Below, one piece after another: positions 1 to 9,613 of a stretch of DNA of 61,234 bases. Made by a program: the position numbers and the translations under genes. The stretch comes from JBDKVA01 sp039679375 (lineage in GTDB: Bacteria; Bacillota; Clostridia; Acetivibrionales; DTU013): positions 1-61,234 of the forward strand of contig JBDKVA010000069.1 of NCBI GenBank assembly GCA_039679375.1, in the 5' to 3' direction. Numbering within the stretch: position 1 is the stretch's first letter; each line of letters opens with the position of its first letter. A model generated the notes under the pieces. That model was not told the DNA's origin and did not search any database. It saw only the letters and a list, made by a program, of their open reading frames with translations.

Positions 1-130
<130 letters not shown>

Positions 131-408
131 TTTATTCAGAGAGCTTACCGCAATTATTTTTCAATGATTGCAGTTATTTGGCTCTTTGTTTACGTTATCA
201 CTGACTTTAAAAGTACTCTTAGAATTTTCGAGTTCCTTATACACCGACATCCGATTTTATTCGTCTGTCGTTGCATCAAATAATTTCTCATTCGATGCTT
301 ATTGTCTTCACTGTTTACTTTTCAAGGTCCATTTCACTGAAATTGATAAAATCAATTGTCAGTACTTCCGTTCAGCCGTTTTATCAGCTTCACCTAGCGC
401 CGTCTCTC

Positions 409-612
409 GCGGGACAGCTTTTATATACTATCACGCTGCCTGACTTTTGTCAACCACCTTTTTTATTTTCTTTTCGGCGGCTGCCTATGATCGACAGGCA
501 CTTCCGTACTGGCGATCAATGATCGCCCCTGCTACCCTTTCTCGTGCCGCTGGCGATCGATGATCGCCCCTACTGCTCTTCGCGGCGGGACAGCTTCTAT
601 ACTATATCACCG
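409..612. repeat. Partial tandem duplication upstream of the rRNA operon
   Basis: Two related blocks occur: GCGGGACAGCTTTTATATAC at 409-428 and GGCGGGACAGCTTCTATACT from about 584. A second pair, GGCGATCAATGATCGCCCCT (511-530) and GGCGATCGATGATCGCCCCT (552-571), lies between them; each contains the short inverted repeat GGCGATC/GATCGCC. Each large block overlaps the -10 region of one rrn promoter candidate, so the duplication seems to have copied a promoter with its start region. No gene is visible in 131-835. Confidence 0.6.
425..453 (-). promoter_or_regulatory. rRNA operon promoter P1
   Basis: On the minus strand a perfect -35 TTGACA (448-453) is separated by 17 nt from TAGTAT (425-430), about 295 nt upstream of the 16S start. 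Consensus match and spacing are what is expected of a strong vegetative rrn promoter. Confidence 0.75.
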
Positions 613-629
613 CGTCCTTTCTTCTTCAA
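601..629 (-). promoter_or_regulatory. rRNA operon promoter P2
   Basis: On the minus strand TTGAAG (624-629) is followed after 17 nt by TATAGT (601-606). It lies in the duplicated block, so it appears to be a copy of P1 with a weaker -35. Tandem rrn promoters are common in Bacillota. Confidence 0.55.
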
Positions 630-743
630 CCAGCACTTATTAGCATTTACCTCTGTGTGCGTGATTTATTCCTATTTCTCTTTTTCATACGCCGCTTTAT
701 CAGTTTATTATCCTCCTTGCGCTGGTGTGACACGAAAATGCAT

Positions 744-773
744 GAAAAAGGGCAAGGTTTGGTTTCCTTGCCC
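744..773 (-). terminator. gyrA intrinsic terminator
   Basis: On the minus strand GGGCAAGG, an 8-nt loop and CCTTGCCC are followed by TTTTT. It lies about 65 nt after the gyrA stop codon and separates gyrA from the rRNA promoters. Confidence 0.85.
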
Positions 774-835
774 CTGATCCACTTATTATAATGAAGAATC
801 CCTTATTCCCCATCCTGATCTTTTTCGTCCGATCC

Positions 836-3376
836 CTACTCTTCTGCCGGATCCTGCGTTTCTTTCCCGTACTCCTGCCCGCTATCCGGCACATCGCCGT
901 TTTCATCATCCTGACTGTCATCGCCATCCGTCTCGATCCTGGCAATACTGACAACACGGTTTCCGCTGGAAGTCCTCATCAGTGTTACGCCCTGTGTAGC
1001 ACGTCCAAGTATGCTTATCCCGCTTACTTCAAGCCGGATGATCGTACCTTCGGAACTGATCAGCATGATTTCATCCGTTTCGTGTACGAGCTTGATACCT
1101 GCTACCTTACCCGTCTTCTCCGTCACTCTGTATGTCAGTATTCCCTTGCCTGCCCTGGACTGGGTTTTATACTCATCCAGCTCGGTCCGCTTTCCAAAGC
1201 CATTTTCCGTAACGACCAGCAATGTGGAATCAGACCTCGAGGTTCCCATACCTACAACATAATCACCTTCCGTAAGCGCAATGCCATTGACGCCCTGGGA
1301 AACTCTGCCTAGCGGCCTGACATCGCTTTCCTTAAACCGGATGGACATACCTTCTCTCGTCACAAGGATGATATCCTGTTCGCCGTCCGTGAGCCTGACG
1401 TCAATCAGTTCGTCATTTTCCCTCAGAGTCACAGCAGCAAGGCCGCCTTTTCTTATATTGTCGTATTGCATCAGGTCAGTTTTCTTGACATGGCCTTCCC
1501 TTGTAGCCATGATCAGATATAGTCCTTCTTTATATTCTGCAATCGGTATTACGGCGGTTACCTTTTCTTCACTGTCCAGTTCCAAAAGATTGACGATGGC
1601 CGTACCTTTCGCCTGACGGCCGGCCTCATGTATCTGATACGCTTTGAGCCTGTATACCCTTCCTTTGTTGGTGAAGAACAAAATATAGTGATGGGTTGAC
1701 GTAATAAACAGCCTCTCAACGAAGTCCTCCTCACGGGTGCTGAGAGCCGCTATTCCCTTTCCTCCGCGCTTCTGGCTCTTATAAGTATCAGCCGGGAGCC
1801 TCTTGATATAGCCGAAATGGGTGAGTGTGATCACGCTCTCTTCTTCCTGGATCAAGTCTTCCATGTCAATTTCATCTTCGTCTATGGAAATTTCTGTCCT
1901 TCTTTCATCGCCATACTTTTCTTTTATGACGAGCAGCTCATCTTTCACAATTCCGAATAAAAGTTTCTCGTCAGCCAATATGCTTTTATAGTATTGTATC
2001 TTTTCCATTATTTCGCGATATTCTGCTTCGATTTTGTCCCTTTCCAGTCCGGTGAGCCTGCCGAGCCTCATATCGACGATAGCCTGCGCCTGCCTTTCGC
2101 TGAGAGAAAACCTGTCCATCAGCCCTTGCTTTGCAATCGCTTCAGTCCTGGAACCCCTTATGATGTCGATGACTTCATCCAGAAAATCTATTGCGATCTT
2201 CAGACCTTCCAAAATATGAGCTCTGGCTTCCGCTTTCTCAAGGTCGAATTTCGTGCGCCTTGTAATGACTTCCTTCTGATGTTTCAGGTAGTATTCCAAA
2301 GCTTGCCTCATATTTATTATCTTTGGTTCAAACTTGCCTTCATCCGTCACAACAAGCGCCAGCATATTTACGCTGAAGGTATCCTGCAGCTGCGTGTTTT
2401 TGTACAGCTGGTTCAATACCACACTGGCGTTGGCGTCCCTTTTGAGCGGTATAACGATTCTGACTGCTTCCTGCCTGTCGGACTCGTCGTTGATATCGGA
2501 GATCCCTTCCAGCCTCTTTTCCTTGACCAGATCTGCGATTTTCTCTATCAACCTGGCTTTATTCACCTGGTATGGCAGATCCTTTATAATGATGCGCTGT
2601 CTGTTGTTGCTAAGCGTCTCTATTTCAGCCTTTGCCCTGACAACGATCCTGCCTCTTCCTGTTCTGAATGCATCCCTGATCCCCTGCCTTCCGATGATCG
2701 TACCAGCTGTCGGAAAATCAGGTCCTTTGATAATCTTGCCGATCTCATCTATCGTAATATCCGGATTATCAATCATGGCAACGATGCCATTGACAACCTC
2801 CGTCAAGTTGTGAGGCGGAATGTTCGTGGCCATTCCAACGGCAATGCCTGAAGAGCCGTTCACAAGCAGATTTGGGAATCTGGACGGCATAACGACAGGC
2901 TCCATTTCGTGCTCGTCAAAATTGGGCTTGAAATCAACTGTGTCTTTATTGATATCAGCAATCATTTCACCGGATAGCTTGGTGAGCCTTGACTCAGTGT
3001 ACCTCATGGCTGCAGGTGGATCTCCGTCGATAGACCCGAAGTTACCATGTCCGTCGATGAGCGGATATCGAAGTGAGAAATTCTGAGCCATGCGGACTAG
3101 ACTGTCATATACGGCTGCATCGCCGTGCGGATGATATTTGCCCAACACATCGCCGACCGTGGTTGCGCACTTTCTGTAGGGCTTATCTGAAGTAAAGCCC
3201 TGTGAATACATGGAATAAAGTATTCTTCTATGTACCGGCTTGAGGCCGTCCCTGACATCAGGAAGCGCACGGTCAACGATTACGCTCATGGCATAATCGA
3301 TAAATGATTTTTTCATTTCCGCTTCTATATCAACTGGTATAACCCTCTGTACATTTATTCCTTCTGTTTCTGACAT
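836..3376 (-). CDS. gyrA: DNA gyrase subunit A
   Basis: Catalytic DNA breakage-reunion subunit of gyrase (A2B2), which introduces negative supercoils ahead of forks and RNA polymerase. At 846 residues it is of normal length. The quinolone region contains HPHGDAAVYDSLVRMAQ around residues 82-98 and the active-site tyrosine is Tyr126 in AAMRYTESR. Beta-pinwheel repeats fill the C-terminal third, with the GyrA box QKRGGKG near residue 545. The protein ends in an acidic tail rich in Asp, Glu and Gln. The start is supported by AGAGG 8 nt upstream. The gene normally follows gyrB; here it lies on the other side of oriC, behind noc. Position 87, equivalent to Ser83 of E. coli GyrA, is Ala. Confidence 0.98.
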   Translation of the reverse strand: MSETEGINVQRVIPVDIEAEMKKSFIDYAMSVIVDRALPDVRDGLKPVHRRILYSMYSQGFTSDKPYRKCATTVGDVLGKYHPHGDAAVYDSLVRMAQNFSLRYPLIDGHGNFGSIDGDPPAAMRYTESRLTKLSGEMIADINKDTVDFKPNFDEHEMEPVVMPSRFPNLLVNGSSGIAVGMATNIPPHNLTEVVNGIVAMIDNPDITIDEIGKIIKGPDFPTAGTIIGRQGIRDAFRTGRGRIVVRAKAEIETLSNNRQRIIIKDLPYQVNKARLIEKIADLVKEKRLEGISDINDESDRQEAVRIVIPLKRDANASVVLNQLYKNTQLQDTFSVNMLALVVTDEGKFEPKIINMRQALEYYLKHQKEVITRRTKFDLEKAEARAHILEGLKIAIDFLDEVIDIIRGSRTEAIAKQGLMDRFSLSERQAQAIVDMRLGRLTGLERDKIEAEYREIMEKIQYYKSILADEKLLFGIVKDELLVIKEKYGDERRTEISIDEDEIDMEDLIQEEESVITLTHFGYIKRLPADTYKSQKRGGKGIAALSTREEDFVERLFITSTHHYILFFTNKGRVYRLKAYQIHEAGRQAKGTAIVNLLELDSEEKVTAVIPIAEYKEGLYLIMATREGHVKKTDLMQYDNIRKGGLAAVTLRENDELIDVRLTDGEQDIILVTREGMSIRFKESDVRPLGRVSQGVNGIALTEGDYVVGMGTSRSDSTLLVVTENGFGKRTELDEYKTQSRAGKGILTYRVTEKTGKVAGIKLVHETDEIMLISSEGTIIRLEVSGISILGRATQGVTLMRTSSGNRVVSIARIETDGDDSQDDENGDVPDSGQEYGKETQDPAEE

Positions 3377-3621
3377 GAATCTTACCTCTTTTTCGTATAT
3401 TTAAAATCCGCAATCTTTCCCATTGTAAAGATAGTATTACCTTCTATATTTTAATAAACTTTTAAAACTATGTCCAGTATAATATCGATCAAGCTGTTTG
3501 TGGTGTAACATTAATTAACTTATCTTACAATATATTGTGACCTGTTCCCTGCTAAACTATGAATATTCTATACTCACTTAAACTGCGTAATGGGCCGGAT
3601 TTGCTGGTAAATGGCCATAAT

Positions 3622-3676
3622 AAATCTCGGAGTATTGAGTTCCTTCGATTTTTGAGCAAGACTTCGCTATGCTCCA
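3622..3676 (+). repeat. Dispersed host repeat, copy 1
   Basis: The block begins AAATCTCGGAG and contains a short imperfect hairpin (ATTGA/TCGAT), then GAGCAAGACTTCGCTATGC. The same layout recurs at 11393-11448 and, inverted, at 25386-25433. All three copies lie in intergenic DNA near stable-RNA or translation genes. Confidence 0.6.
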
Positions 3677-3678
3677 TA

Positions 3679-3708
3679 AATAAAAGGCCGCCTGATATGG
3701 CAGCCTTT
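3679..3708 (-). terminator. noc intrinsic terminator
   Basis: On the minus strand AAAGGCTGCC, ATATCA and GGCGGCCTTT form a stem-loop followed by TATTT, 17 nt after the noc stop codon. Confidence 0.75.
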
Positions 3709-3724
3709 CTGCAATATTTTCCTG

Positions 3725-4561
3725 TCAGCTTTTTGGAACCCTTATGATAAACTCAATATATTCTCCCCTGTCAATCTGTGCTGCTCTGGCATTTACACCG
3801 GACTTTCTCATAAGGTCGATGGCTTGCTTGATGGTATTGACAAATATCCTGATATCTTTGATCGCCTTTGTGAACTTCCTTTCAGGTAACTTTCCCTTCT
3901 CACGGTTTAAGCATCGTTCAATAGCCTTTTCAACCAGCTCCTCCGTCTTTTTTACATTCAGTCCTCTTTCACATACATGCTTCAGCACCTTTAACTGAAG
4001 CTGCTCATCATGGAGCTTCAGAAGGGCTCTTGCATGCCTCTCGGTCAGATTATTATCGGAAAGCATCTTTTTTACCAACGGAGGAAGCCTGAGAAGCCTT
4101 ATCTTGTTAGCGATCGTAGACTGGCTCTTGCCTACTTTCTGCGCAAGCTCCTCCTGCGTAAACCCATGTTCATTAATCAGATTATTATACCCTTCCGCTT
4201 CATCCATATAGCTTAGATCCTCCCTTTGCAGGTTTTCGATAAGCGCCATGACAGCGGAATCGTTATCATTGATATTGATCACAATGGCGGGTATCTCCTT
4301 GAGTCCCGCCATAATTGCCGCGCGCAGCCTTCTCTCACCGGCCACCAGCTCATAATTGCTATTGGAAATTTTCCTGACATTGATCGGTTGAATAACGCCA
4401 TATTGCTGGATTGATTCGCACAATTCCTCCAGCGCTCCCTTTCCGAACTGCTTTCTCGGCTGGTAAGGGTTAGGTCTGACACTGTCTATACTGAGATATG
4501 AAATATTTTTTACATCATCTTTTTTTTCCTGCTTTGCTAATTGTAGCTTATTATCAAGCAT
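3725..4561 (-). CDS. noc: Nucleoid occlusion protein Noc (ParB family)
   Basis: A ParB-family DNA-binding protein. Noc family members bind dispersed chromosomal sites and keep the FtsZ ring off the nucleoid. The 278-residue protein has the ParB N-terminal CTP-binding fold, with GERR in LVAGERRLRAA near residue 75 and ENLQREDL near 110, then a helix-turn-helix around 135-160 (TQEELAQKVGKSQSTIANKI). It is called noc rather than parB because it follows rsmG, while a second ParB lies beside parA at 20811. Known Noc proteins have an amphipathic N-terminal membrane-targeting helix; the N-terminus here is short, Lys/Asp-rich and not clearly amphipathic. I found no copy of the B. subtilis Noc site ATTTCCCGGGAAAT in the window. 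Confidence 0.85.
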   Translation of the reverse strand: MLDNKLQLAKQEKKDDVKNISYLSIDSVRPNPYQPRKQFGKGALEELCESIQQYGVIQPINVRKISNSNYELVAGERRLRAAIMAGLKEIPAIVININDNDSAVMALIENLQREDLSYMDEAEGYNNLINEHGFTQEELAQKVGKSQSTIANKIRLLRLPPLVKKMLSDNNLTERHARALLKLHDEQLQLKVLKHVCERGLNVKKTEELVEKAIERCLNREKGKLPERKFTKAIKDIRIFVNTIKQAIDLMRKSGVNARAAQIDRGEYIEFIIRVPKS

Positions 4562-4735
4562 GCGGCACCATCCTTTTCCTCTGAGGTGTTTGTACCATAG
4601 CGCTTGAGCAGTACAAAACCCTTTTATTTTACATTTATTTCCTTATTGAGGTATATTCGCCGCTGCTTTTTTATTTCCTTTTTTATATTACAAGAATCGT
4701 TCGTCTTATTATTCAGTTTTCCTGCACAAGTCTAC

Positions 4736-5452
4736 TCAAACCAACGGTTCTTTTGACGGCTTTCCTGCTTTTCTGGGATATTTGGTCGGGGTTTGTCGTA
4801 ATTTTCTTACAACAATGATATTTCTCTTCATATCGCTGCCCGGCAATGAAAATTCCTTTACTGCTTCGATCTTTCCGCCAAGGATGTTCAGCGCCGTTTC
4901 CGAATCCGTAACCTCCGAGCCGCTGCTGCCCTTCATGGCAATAAAGATCCCGCCTGTTTTCACCAATGGCAGGCAATATTCCAGCAACACCGGTAAGGAG
5001 GCGACCGCTCTTGCGACAGCTGCATCAAATTTTTCCCTGTAATCGGTAGAAGACCCCGCATCCTCCGCTCTTGAGTGGACAGCAGTAATCCCATTCAGGC
5101 GGAGCGCGGTAATGACCGTATTCAAAAAATGGATACGCTTTTCAAGCGAGTCGAGTAATATGACTTCCGGGTCCGGTTTCGCTATTTTAACCGGTATGCC
5201 GGGGAATCCCGCCCCCGAGCCAACATCGATGACGCTGCGGACCCCATTCAGGAATGGCATGATGCTTAAGGAATCCACGAAGTGTTTTGTAATGACATCC
5301 CTTTCCTCCTCAATAGCAGTAAGATTCATTATTTTATTCCATTCCAGCAGTATACCTTTGAAATCAAACAACGCCGAAACCTGTGCATCATCAAGGGTAA
5401 CACCGTATTCTGCGGCTCCCTGTCTTAATAGTGCTGCGAGTGGCTGATCCAT
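4736..5452 (-). CDS. rsmG: 16S rRNA (guanine527-N7)-methyltransferase RsmG
   Basis: Methylates N7 of G527 in 16S rRNA using S-adenosylmethionine; loss of the enzyme in other bacteria gives low-level streptomycin resistance. The 238-residue length is typical. The SAM-binding glycine loop is VIDVGSGAGFPGIP near residues 72-85, with the downstream LLDSLEKRIHFL segment. It sits in the conserved mnmE-mnmG-rsmG-noc order, 43 nt after mnmG. The ribosome-binding site is weak (AAGGA about 12 nt upstream), suggesting translation partly coupled to mnmG. Confidence 0.95.
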   Translation of the reverse strand: MDQPLAALLRQGAAEYGVTLDDAQVSALFDFKGILLEWNKIMNLTAIEEERDVITKHFVDSLSIMPFLNGVRSVIDVGSGAGFPGIPVKIAKPDPEVILLDSLEKRIHFLNTVITALRLNGITAVHSRAEDAGSSTDYREKFDAAVARAVASLPVLLEYCLPLVKTGGIFIAMKGSSGSEVTDSETALNILGGKIEAVKEFSLPGSDMKRNIIVVRKLRQTPTKYPRKAGKPSKEPLV

Positions 5453-5495
5453 ATTTAATCCATTCCTTTTTCATTAATACTCTTCCGTCAACGCC

Positions 5496-7403
5496 CTACT
5501 TTTCATGATTGCCTATGCTGCTCAAATAAATCAGCAGGACAGAGATATCCGCTGGTGAAACGCCAGAAATACGCGAAGCCTGTCCGACCGACCCGGGTTT
5601 CATTTTTGAAAGCTTTTGCCTGGCTTCGATCCTGAGCCCGTGTATGGAGCTGTAGTCGATATCCGCCGGCAGCTGCCTCCGCTCCAGCTTTTTAAACTGC
5701 TCCACCTGAATGCGCTGCCTCTTAATATATCCTTCATATTTTATTTCAATTTCCACCTGCTCTGCTATCGCGTTATATCTCCTGCCAGTGCCCTGCCTGA
5801 GGTATTCCGGCCTTTCACCGTCCAGCTCCTCCAGAGCGCTGTAGCTGATCTCCGGACGCTTCAGCAGCTCCGAGAGGCTGATCCCTGACTTTATGGCGGT
5901 GCTGGACCTTGCCGCGAGGAATTCATTCGCCTTCTCTGATGGAGAAATGAAAACTTTCTCGAGGCGCTGAATCTCCTCTTCTATCTTTTGCTTCTTTTCA
6001 AGGAAACGGTCATATCTGCCGGAGCCGATCAGGCCGATCCCGTAGCCCTTCGGCGTTAAGCGGAGGTCCGCATTGTCCTGCCTTAGCAGCAGCCTGTATT
6101 CAGCTCTCGAAGTCATCATTCTGTAGGGCTCGGACGTTCCTTTTGTTACAAGGTCGTCTATCAGAACGCCGATGTAGGCTTCCGATCTGTCCAGGATAAG
6201 GGGAGTTTTGCCCTTCAGCTTCTGCGCCGCGTTAATTCCTGCAATAATTCCCTGCGCCGCCGCCTCTTCATAGCCTGAGCTGCCGTTGATCTGACCCGCC
6301 GAAAACAGTCCGCCTATCGACTTGAATTCGAGATTCAGGTTCAGCTGGGTCGGGTTGATGCAGTCATATTCTATGGCATATGCGCTTCTCATGATATGTG
6401 CATTTTCAAGCCCCGGCAGCGTATGGACCATTTCCAGCTGGACATCCTCCGGCAGGCTGCTGGACATACCCTGAAGGTACATTTCCTGTGTGCCCAGCCC
6501 CATTGGTTCAACAAATACCTGATGCTGCTCCTTGTCTGCAAATCTTACGACCTTATCCTCTATGGAGGGGCAATACCTCGGACCGACGCCCTCGATCACA
6601 CCGCTGTAAAGCGGCGAACGGTAAAGATTTGCACGGATCACATCATGCGTACGTTTATTTGTATAAGTGAGCCAGCAGGATACCTGGTCCCGATCGATCC
6701 CTTCGTCTTCAAAGGAAAACGGTATGATGACCTCATCACCCGGCTGTTCCGACATTTTCGAAAAATCCAGTGTCTTTCTGTTGATCCTGGCAGGAGTACC
6801 TGTTTTAAAGCGCATCAGTTCAATACCCAGCTGCTTCAGATTTTCGGATAGCACGTTAGCGGGAAACAAACCATCCGGGCCTCCGCTGTAACTGACATCC
6901 CCTATGATGATCTTCCCCCTCAGATATGTACCGGTAGTGAGTATGACCGCCTTGCAGTGGAAAACAGCCCCGGTGTGGGTCTTTACTCCGGAGACGCATT
7001 TATTTTCATCCGTCAGGATCTCAACGACTTCTGCCTGTCTTATGTAAAGGTTCTCCTGGCTCTCCAGCGTATTTTTCATCTCCATCTGATACCTTCTGCG
7101 GTCGACCTGCGCCCGGAGTGAATATACAGCCGGGCCTTTTGCGGAATTGAGAATTTTCGACTGAATGAGGGTTTTGTCCGTGCATTTTCCCATCTCACCG
7201 CCCAACGCGTCCAGCTCCCGTACGAGATGCCCCTTCCCGGTGCCCCCGACGTTTGGGTTGCAGGGCATATTTGCGATACTGTCCAGATTGATTGCAAATA
7301 CAATCGTCTTCATACCAAGCCGGGCGGAAGCCAAAGCCGCCTCGCAGCCTGCATGCCCCGCGCCGACCACAGCTATATCAAATTCACCTGATATATAATC
7401 CAT
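5496..7403 (-). CDS. mnmG: tRNA uridine-5-carboxymethylaminomethyl modification enzyme MnmG (GidA)
   Basis: FAD-dependent partner of MnmE in forming the 5-carboxymethylaminomethyl group on U34 of several tRNAs. The N-terminal dinucleotide fold is AVVGAGHAGCEAALASARLG and the conserved NVGGTGKGHLVRELDALGG follows near residue 65. GSSGYEEAAAQG near 375 is the second FAD contact, and the C-terminal helical domain binds MnmE. I start at ATG 7403 (MDYISGEFD, 635 residues) because AGAGGG lies 9 nt upstream; an in-frame ATG at 7436 would overlap mnmE and has no such site. It is 17 nt after the mnmE stop codon. Confidence 0.95.
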   Translation of the reverse strand: MDYISGEFDIAVVGAGHAGCEAALASARLGMKTIVFAINLDSIANMPCNPNVGGTGKGHLVRELDALGGEMGKCTDKTLIQSKILNSAKGPAVYSLRAQVDRRRYQMEMKNTLESQENLYIRQAEVVEILTDENKCVSGVKTHTGAVFHCKAVILTTGTYLRGKIIIGDVSYSGGPDGLFPANVLSENLKQLGIELMRFKTGTPARINRKTLDFSKMSEQPGDEVIIPFSFEDEGIDRDQVSCWLTYTNKRTHDVIRANLYRSPLYSGVIEGVGPRYCPSIEDKVVRFADKEQHQVFVEPMGLGTQEMYLQGMSSSLPEDVQLEMVHTLPGLENAHIMRSAYAIEYDCINPTQLNLNLEFKSIGGLFSAGQINGSSGYEEAAAQGIIAGINAAQKLKGKTPLILDRSEAYIGVLIDDLVTKGTSEPYRMMTSRAEYRLLLRQDNADLRLTPKGYGIGLIGSGRYDRFLEKKQKIEEEIQRLEKVFISPSEKANEFLAARSSTAIKSGISLSELLKRPEISYSALEELDGERPEYLRQGTGRRYNAIAEQVEIEIKYEGYIKRQRIQVEQFKKLERRQLPADIDYSSIHGLRIEARQKLSKMKPGSVGQASRISGVSPADISVLLIYLSSIGNHEK

Positions 7404-7420
7404 AATAATTATCCCTCTTC

Positions 7421-8800
7421 CTACTTGCCGATGCAAAAACGTGAAAATATCTCCTTCACCACATCTTCACTGACGGATTCTCCTGTGATCTGCCCAAGGT
7501 AATCCGCGCTTTCCTTTATGTCGATCGTGACAAAATCCAGCGGCAATCCGCCCTCATGTGCATCCCGTGCCGTATCGAGGCATTCGATAGCCCTGTCAAG
7601 CAGCTGCCTGTGCCTTGCATTTGTAATCAAAATTTCATTGTTGAGTTCCAGTTTCCCTTTCAGGAAAAGGCCTTCAATCTCATCCATCAGTTCCTCTGTT
7701 CCTGTTCCATCGAGCATTGACGCGACAACAACAGGCAGGTCTCCGTACTTATTAAGCTGCGTTCTCATATTTACGATCTCTTCATCCTGTGCGATATCTG
7801 TCTTATTAATCACAACGATCTTCTTTTTCTCTTCCACCGCTTTCAGTATTTCAATATCATCATTCAACAAGCCTGTCTGCGCATCCAATACCACAATAAC
7901 CAGATCTGCTTCTCTTGCAGCCTTTTGCGCCCTTTCCACACCGATGGATTCGACAGGGTCCTGCGTATTCCTCAGGCCTGCCGTATCCAGAAATCTTACC
8001 GGTATGCCCCTGACGTTTATGTACTCCTCAATAATATCCCTTGTCGTACCCGGTATATCTGTTACGATCGCCCTGCTGTTGCCTGCAAGCTCATTGAGAA
8101 GCGAAGACTTGCCTGCATTTGGTTTTCCGATGATCGCGGCACTAAGCCCTTCTCGAAGAAGTCTGCCTTTTTCATACCCCTGCGCTATTTTGGAAAGCGC
8201 TTCCCTGACAGTACATACTCCTTCATATATCCTGTCCCCTGTCAATTCTTCGATGTCATGCTCCGGATAATCTACGACTGCCTCAATATGAGCTATCAGA
8301 CCGATCAGTTTCTTTCTCTCATTCCCGATATTCTCCGAAAGATGCCCTTCCAGTTGTGCTGCAGCCGCCCGTGAGCTTTCGTCCGTTTTGGAATTGATCA
8401 GGTCGATGACGGCCTCGGCCTGTGCCAGATCCATCCTTCCATTAAGAAACGCCCTTTTTGTAAACTCTCCGGGTCCCGCCGCCTGCGCTCCCTGCCTCAG
8501 TACCAGTGACAGCACATTTTTCAGTACGGTGATCCCGCCATGGCAGTTGATTTCGACTACATCCTCCCCGGTAAAGGTGTGTGGACCTTTCATCTTGATA
8601 AGAAGCACATCATCAAGCATCCTCCCGGTTTCCGGATCGATGATTTTCCCATGGGATGCCGTGTGACTCCCGATATCCGCGAACGGTTTCCTGCCTGCAA
8701 ATATCTGGCCGGCTATGTTAAATGCACCGGACCCGCTGATCCTGACGATCCCAATTCCGCCGGTGCCGTATGGCGTTGATATCGCTGCAATAGTACTCAT
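7421..8800 (-). CDS. mnmE: tRNA modification GTPase MnmE (TrmE)
   Basis: K+-dependent GTPase that works with MnmG on tRNA wobble uridines, using a formyl-folate donor. In order it has the N-terminal folate-binding domain (STIAAISTPYGTGGIGIVRIS), a helical domain, and an inserted G domain with G1 GKPNAGKSS near residue 226, G2 DIPGTTRD, G3 DTAGL and G4 NKTD. It ends in the family-typical CIGK, whose Cys is conserved. The 459 residues match the family. AGGAG precedes the ATG by 9 nt. First gene of the mnmE-mnmG-rsmG-noc cluster. Confidence 0.97.
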   Translation of the reverse strand: MSTIAAISTPYGTGGIGIVRISGSGAFNIAGQIFAGRKPFADIGSHTASHGKIIDPETGRMLDDVLLIKMKGPHTFTGEDVVEINCHGGITVLKNVLSLVLRQGAQAAGPGEFTKRAFLNGRMDLAQAEAVIDLINSKTDESSRAAAAQLEGHLSENIGNERKKLIGLIAHIEAVVDYPEHDIEELTGDRIYEGVCTVREALSKIAQGYEKGRLLREGLSAAIIGKPNAGKSSLLNELAGNSRAIVTDIPGTTRDIIEEYINVRGIPVRFLDTAGLRNTQDPVESIGVERAQKAAREADLVIVVLDAQTGLLNDDIEILKAVEEKKKIVVINKTDIAQDEEIVNMRTQLNKYGDLPVVVASMLDGTGTEELMDEIEGLFLKGKLELNNEILITNARHRQLLDRAIECLDTARDAHEGGLPLDFVTIDIKESADYLGQITGESVSEDVVKEIFSRFCIGK

Positions 8801-8942
8801 AATGCCCAGCTCCTGTTTTCATTACGGTTCATTTTCTTCAACTCAAAAGAGGACAATTTTTAAATTGTCCTCCGCCTATCACATTTATTCATTTTGCATA
8901 ATAGATATCATTACCTTCATGCAACAAGCTTCTACGATGATA

Positions 8943-9584
8943 TTACTGCCTTCTGTTTCCTGCTCCCTGCTTCAGCGTGATGACGACCTTCCGGTTCGGC
9001 TCTTCTCCTACGCTGTGTGTTTCAACAAGCTTATTGTTCTGGAGCGAGGCATGAATGATTCTTCTTTCATAGGGGTTCATCGGCTCCAGCGTAACGCTCT
9101 TGCGATATCTCACAACTCTGTCGGAAAGCCTTTCCGCAAGCTTTACAAGGGTTTCCTCCCTCTTTTGCCTGTAATTCTCAATATCTATGGTTACCCTTTT
9201 GTACTCGCTGCTTTGCTTGTTCACAGCAAGGCTTGTAAGATACTGCAGCGCATCGAGCGTCTCACCGCGCCTTCCGATAATGATCCCGCTGTCCTTGCCG
9301 GTAATCTTCAGAAGTATGGATTCATCGTCTTCGACCTTCTCGATCTCTACCTCCACATTCATCTTTGAGAGCACATCCTCCAAAAAACGTACTGCCTCAT
9401 CCGCACGCGAGCATTTCTTTGTAACACGGACTTTAGCCATTTTGCCGCCTATTCCGAAAATGCCTTTGGCGCCCTCGTCGATTACCTCTATCTCGGCATC
9501 CGTTTCCTGCACGCCGATTTCCTCCAAAGCAAGATTAATAGCTTCCTGTACTGTCTTTGCTGTCTTCTCGACTATTTGACTCAT
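8943..9584 (-). CDS. khpB: RNA-binding protein KhpB (Jag/EloR), Jag-N, KH and R3H domains
   Basis: Cytoplasmic RNA-binding protein linked in Bacillota to cell elongation, usually acting with KhpA. The 213 residues comprise an N-terminal Jag domain (residues 1-50, KTVQEAINLALEEIGV), a KH domain around 75-150 with GRRGETLDALQYL (the GxxG-type loop) and a C-terminal R3H domain near 150-205, where the R3H residues lie in NPYERRIIHASL. It sits between yidC and mnmE, its conserved place. A GGAGG about 13 nt from the ATG is rather distant. Confidence 0.93.
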   Translation of the reverse strand: MSQIVEKTAKTVQEAINLALEEIGVQETDAEIEVIDEGAKGIFGIGGKMAKVRVTKKCSRADEAVRFLEDVLSKMNVEVEIEKVEDDESILLKITGKDSGIIIGRRGETLDALQYLTSLAVNKQSSEYKRVTIDIENYRQKREETLVKLAERLSDRVVRYRKSVTLEPMNPYERRIIHASLQNNKLVETHSVGEEPNRKVVITLKQGAGNRRQ

Positions 9585-9613
9585 CTATTTTCAGCAGCCT
9601 CCTTTACAGTTGC

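Larger units (their letters stand above)
3377..3724. other. noc-gyrA intergenic region (possible inversion breakpoint)
   Basis: This 348-nt AT-rich stretch has no supportable gene. It holds the noc terminator (3679-3708), one copy of a short dispersed host repeat (3622-3676) and the unresolved gyrA promoter. It is one of the two junctions at which gene order departs from the usual Bacillota arrangement. Confidence 0.5.

Noticed and set aside
791..1312. Plus-strand open frames across the left-arm genes
   Set aside because: They are shadows of gyrA and the other minus-strand genes, with no recognisable product or start signal.
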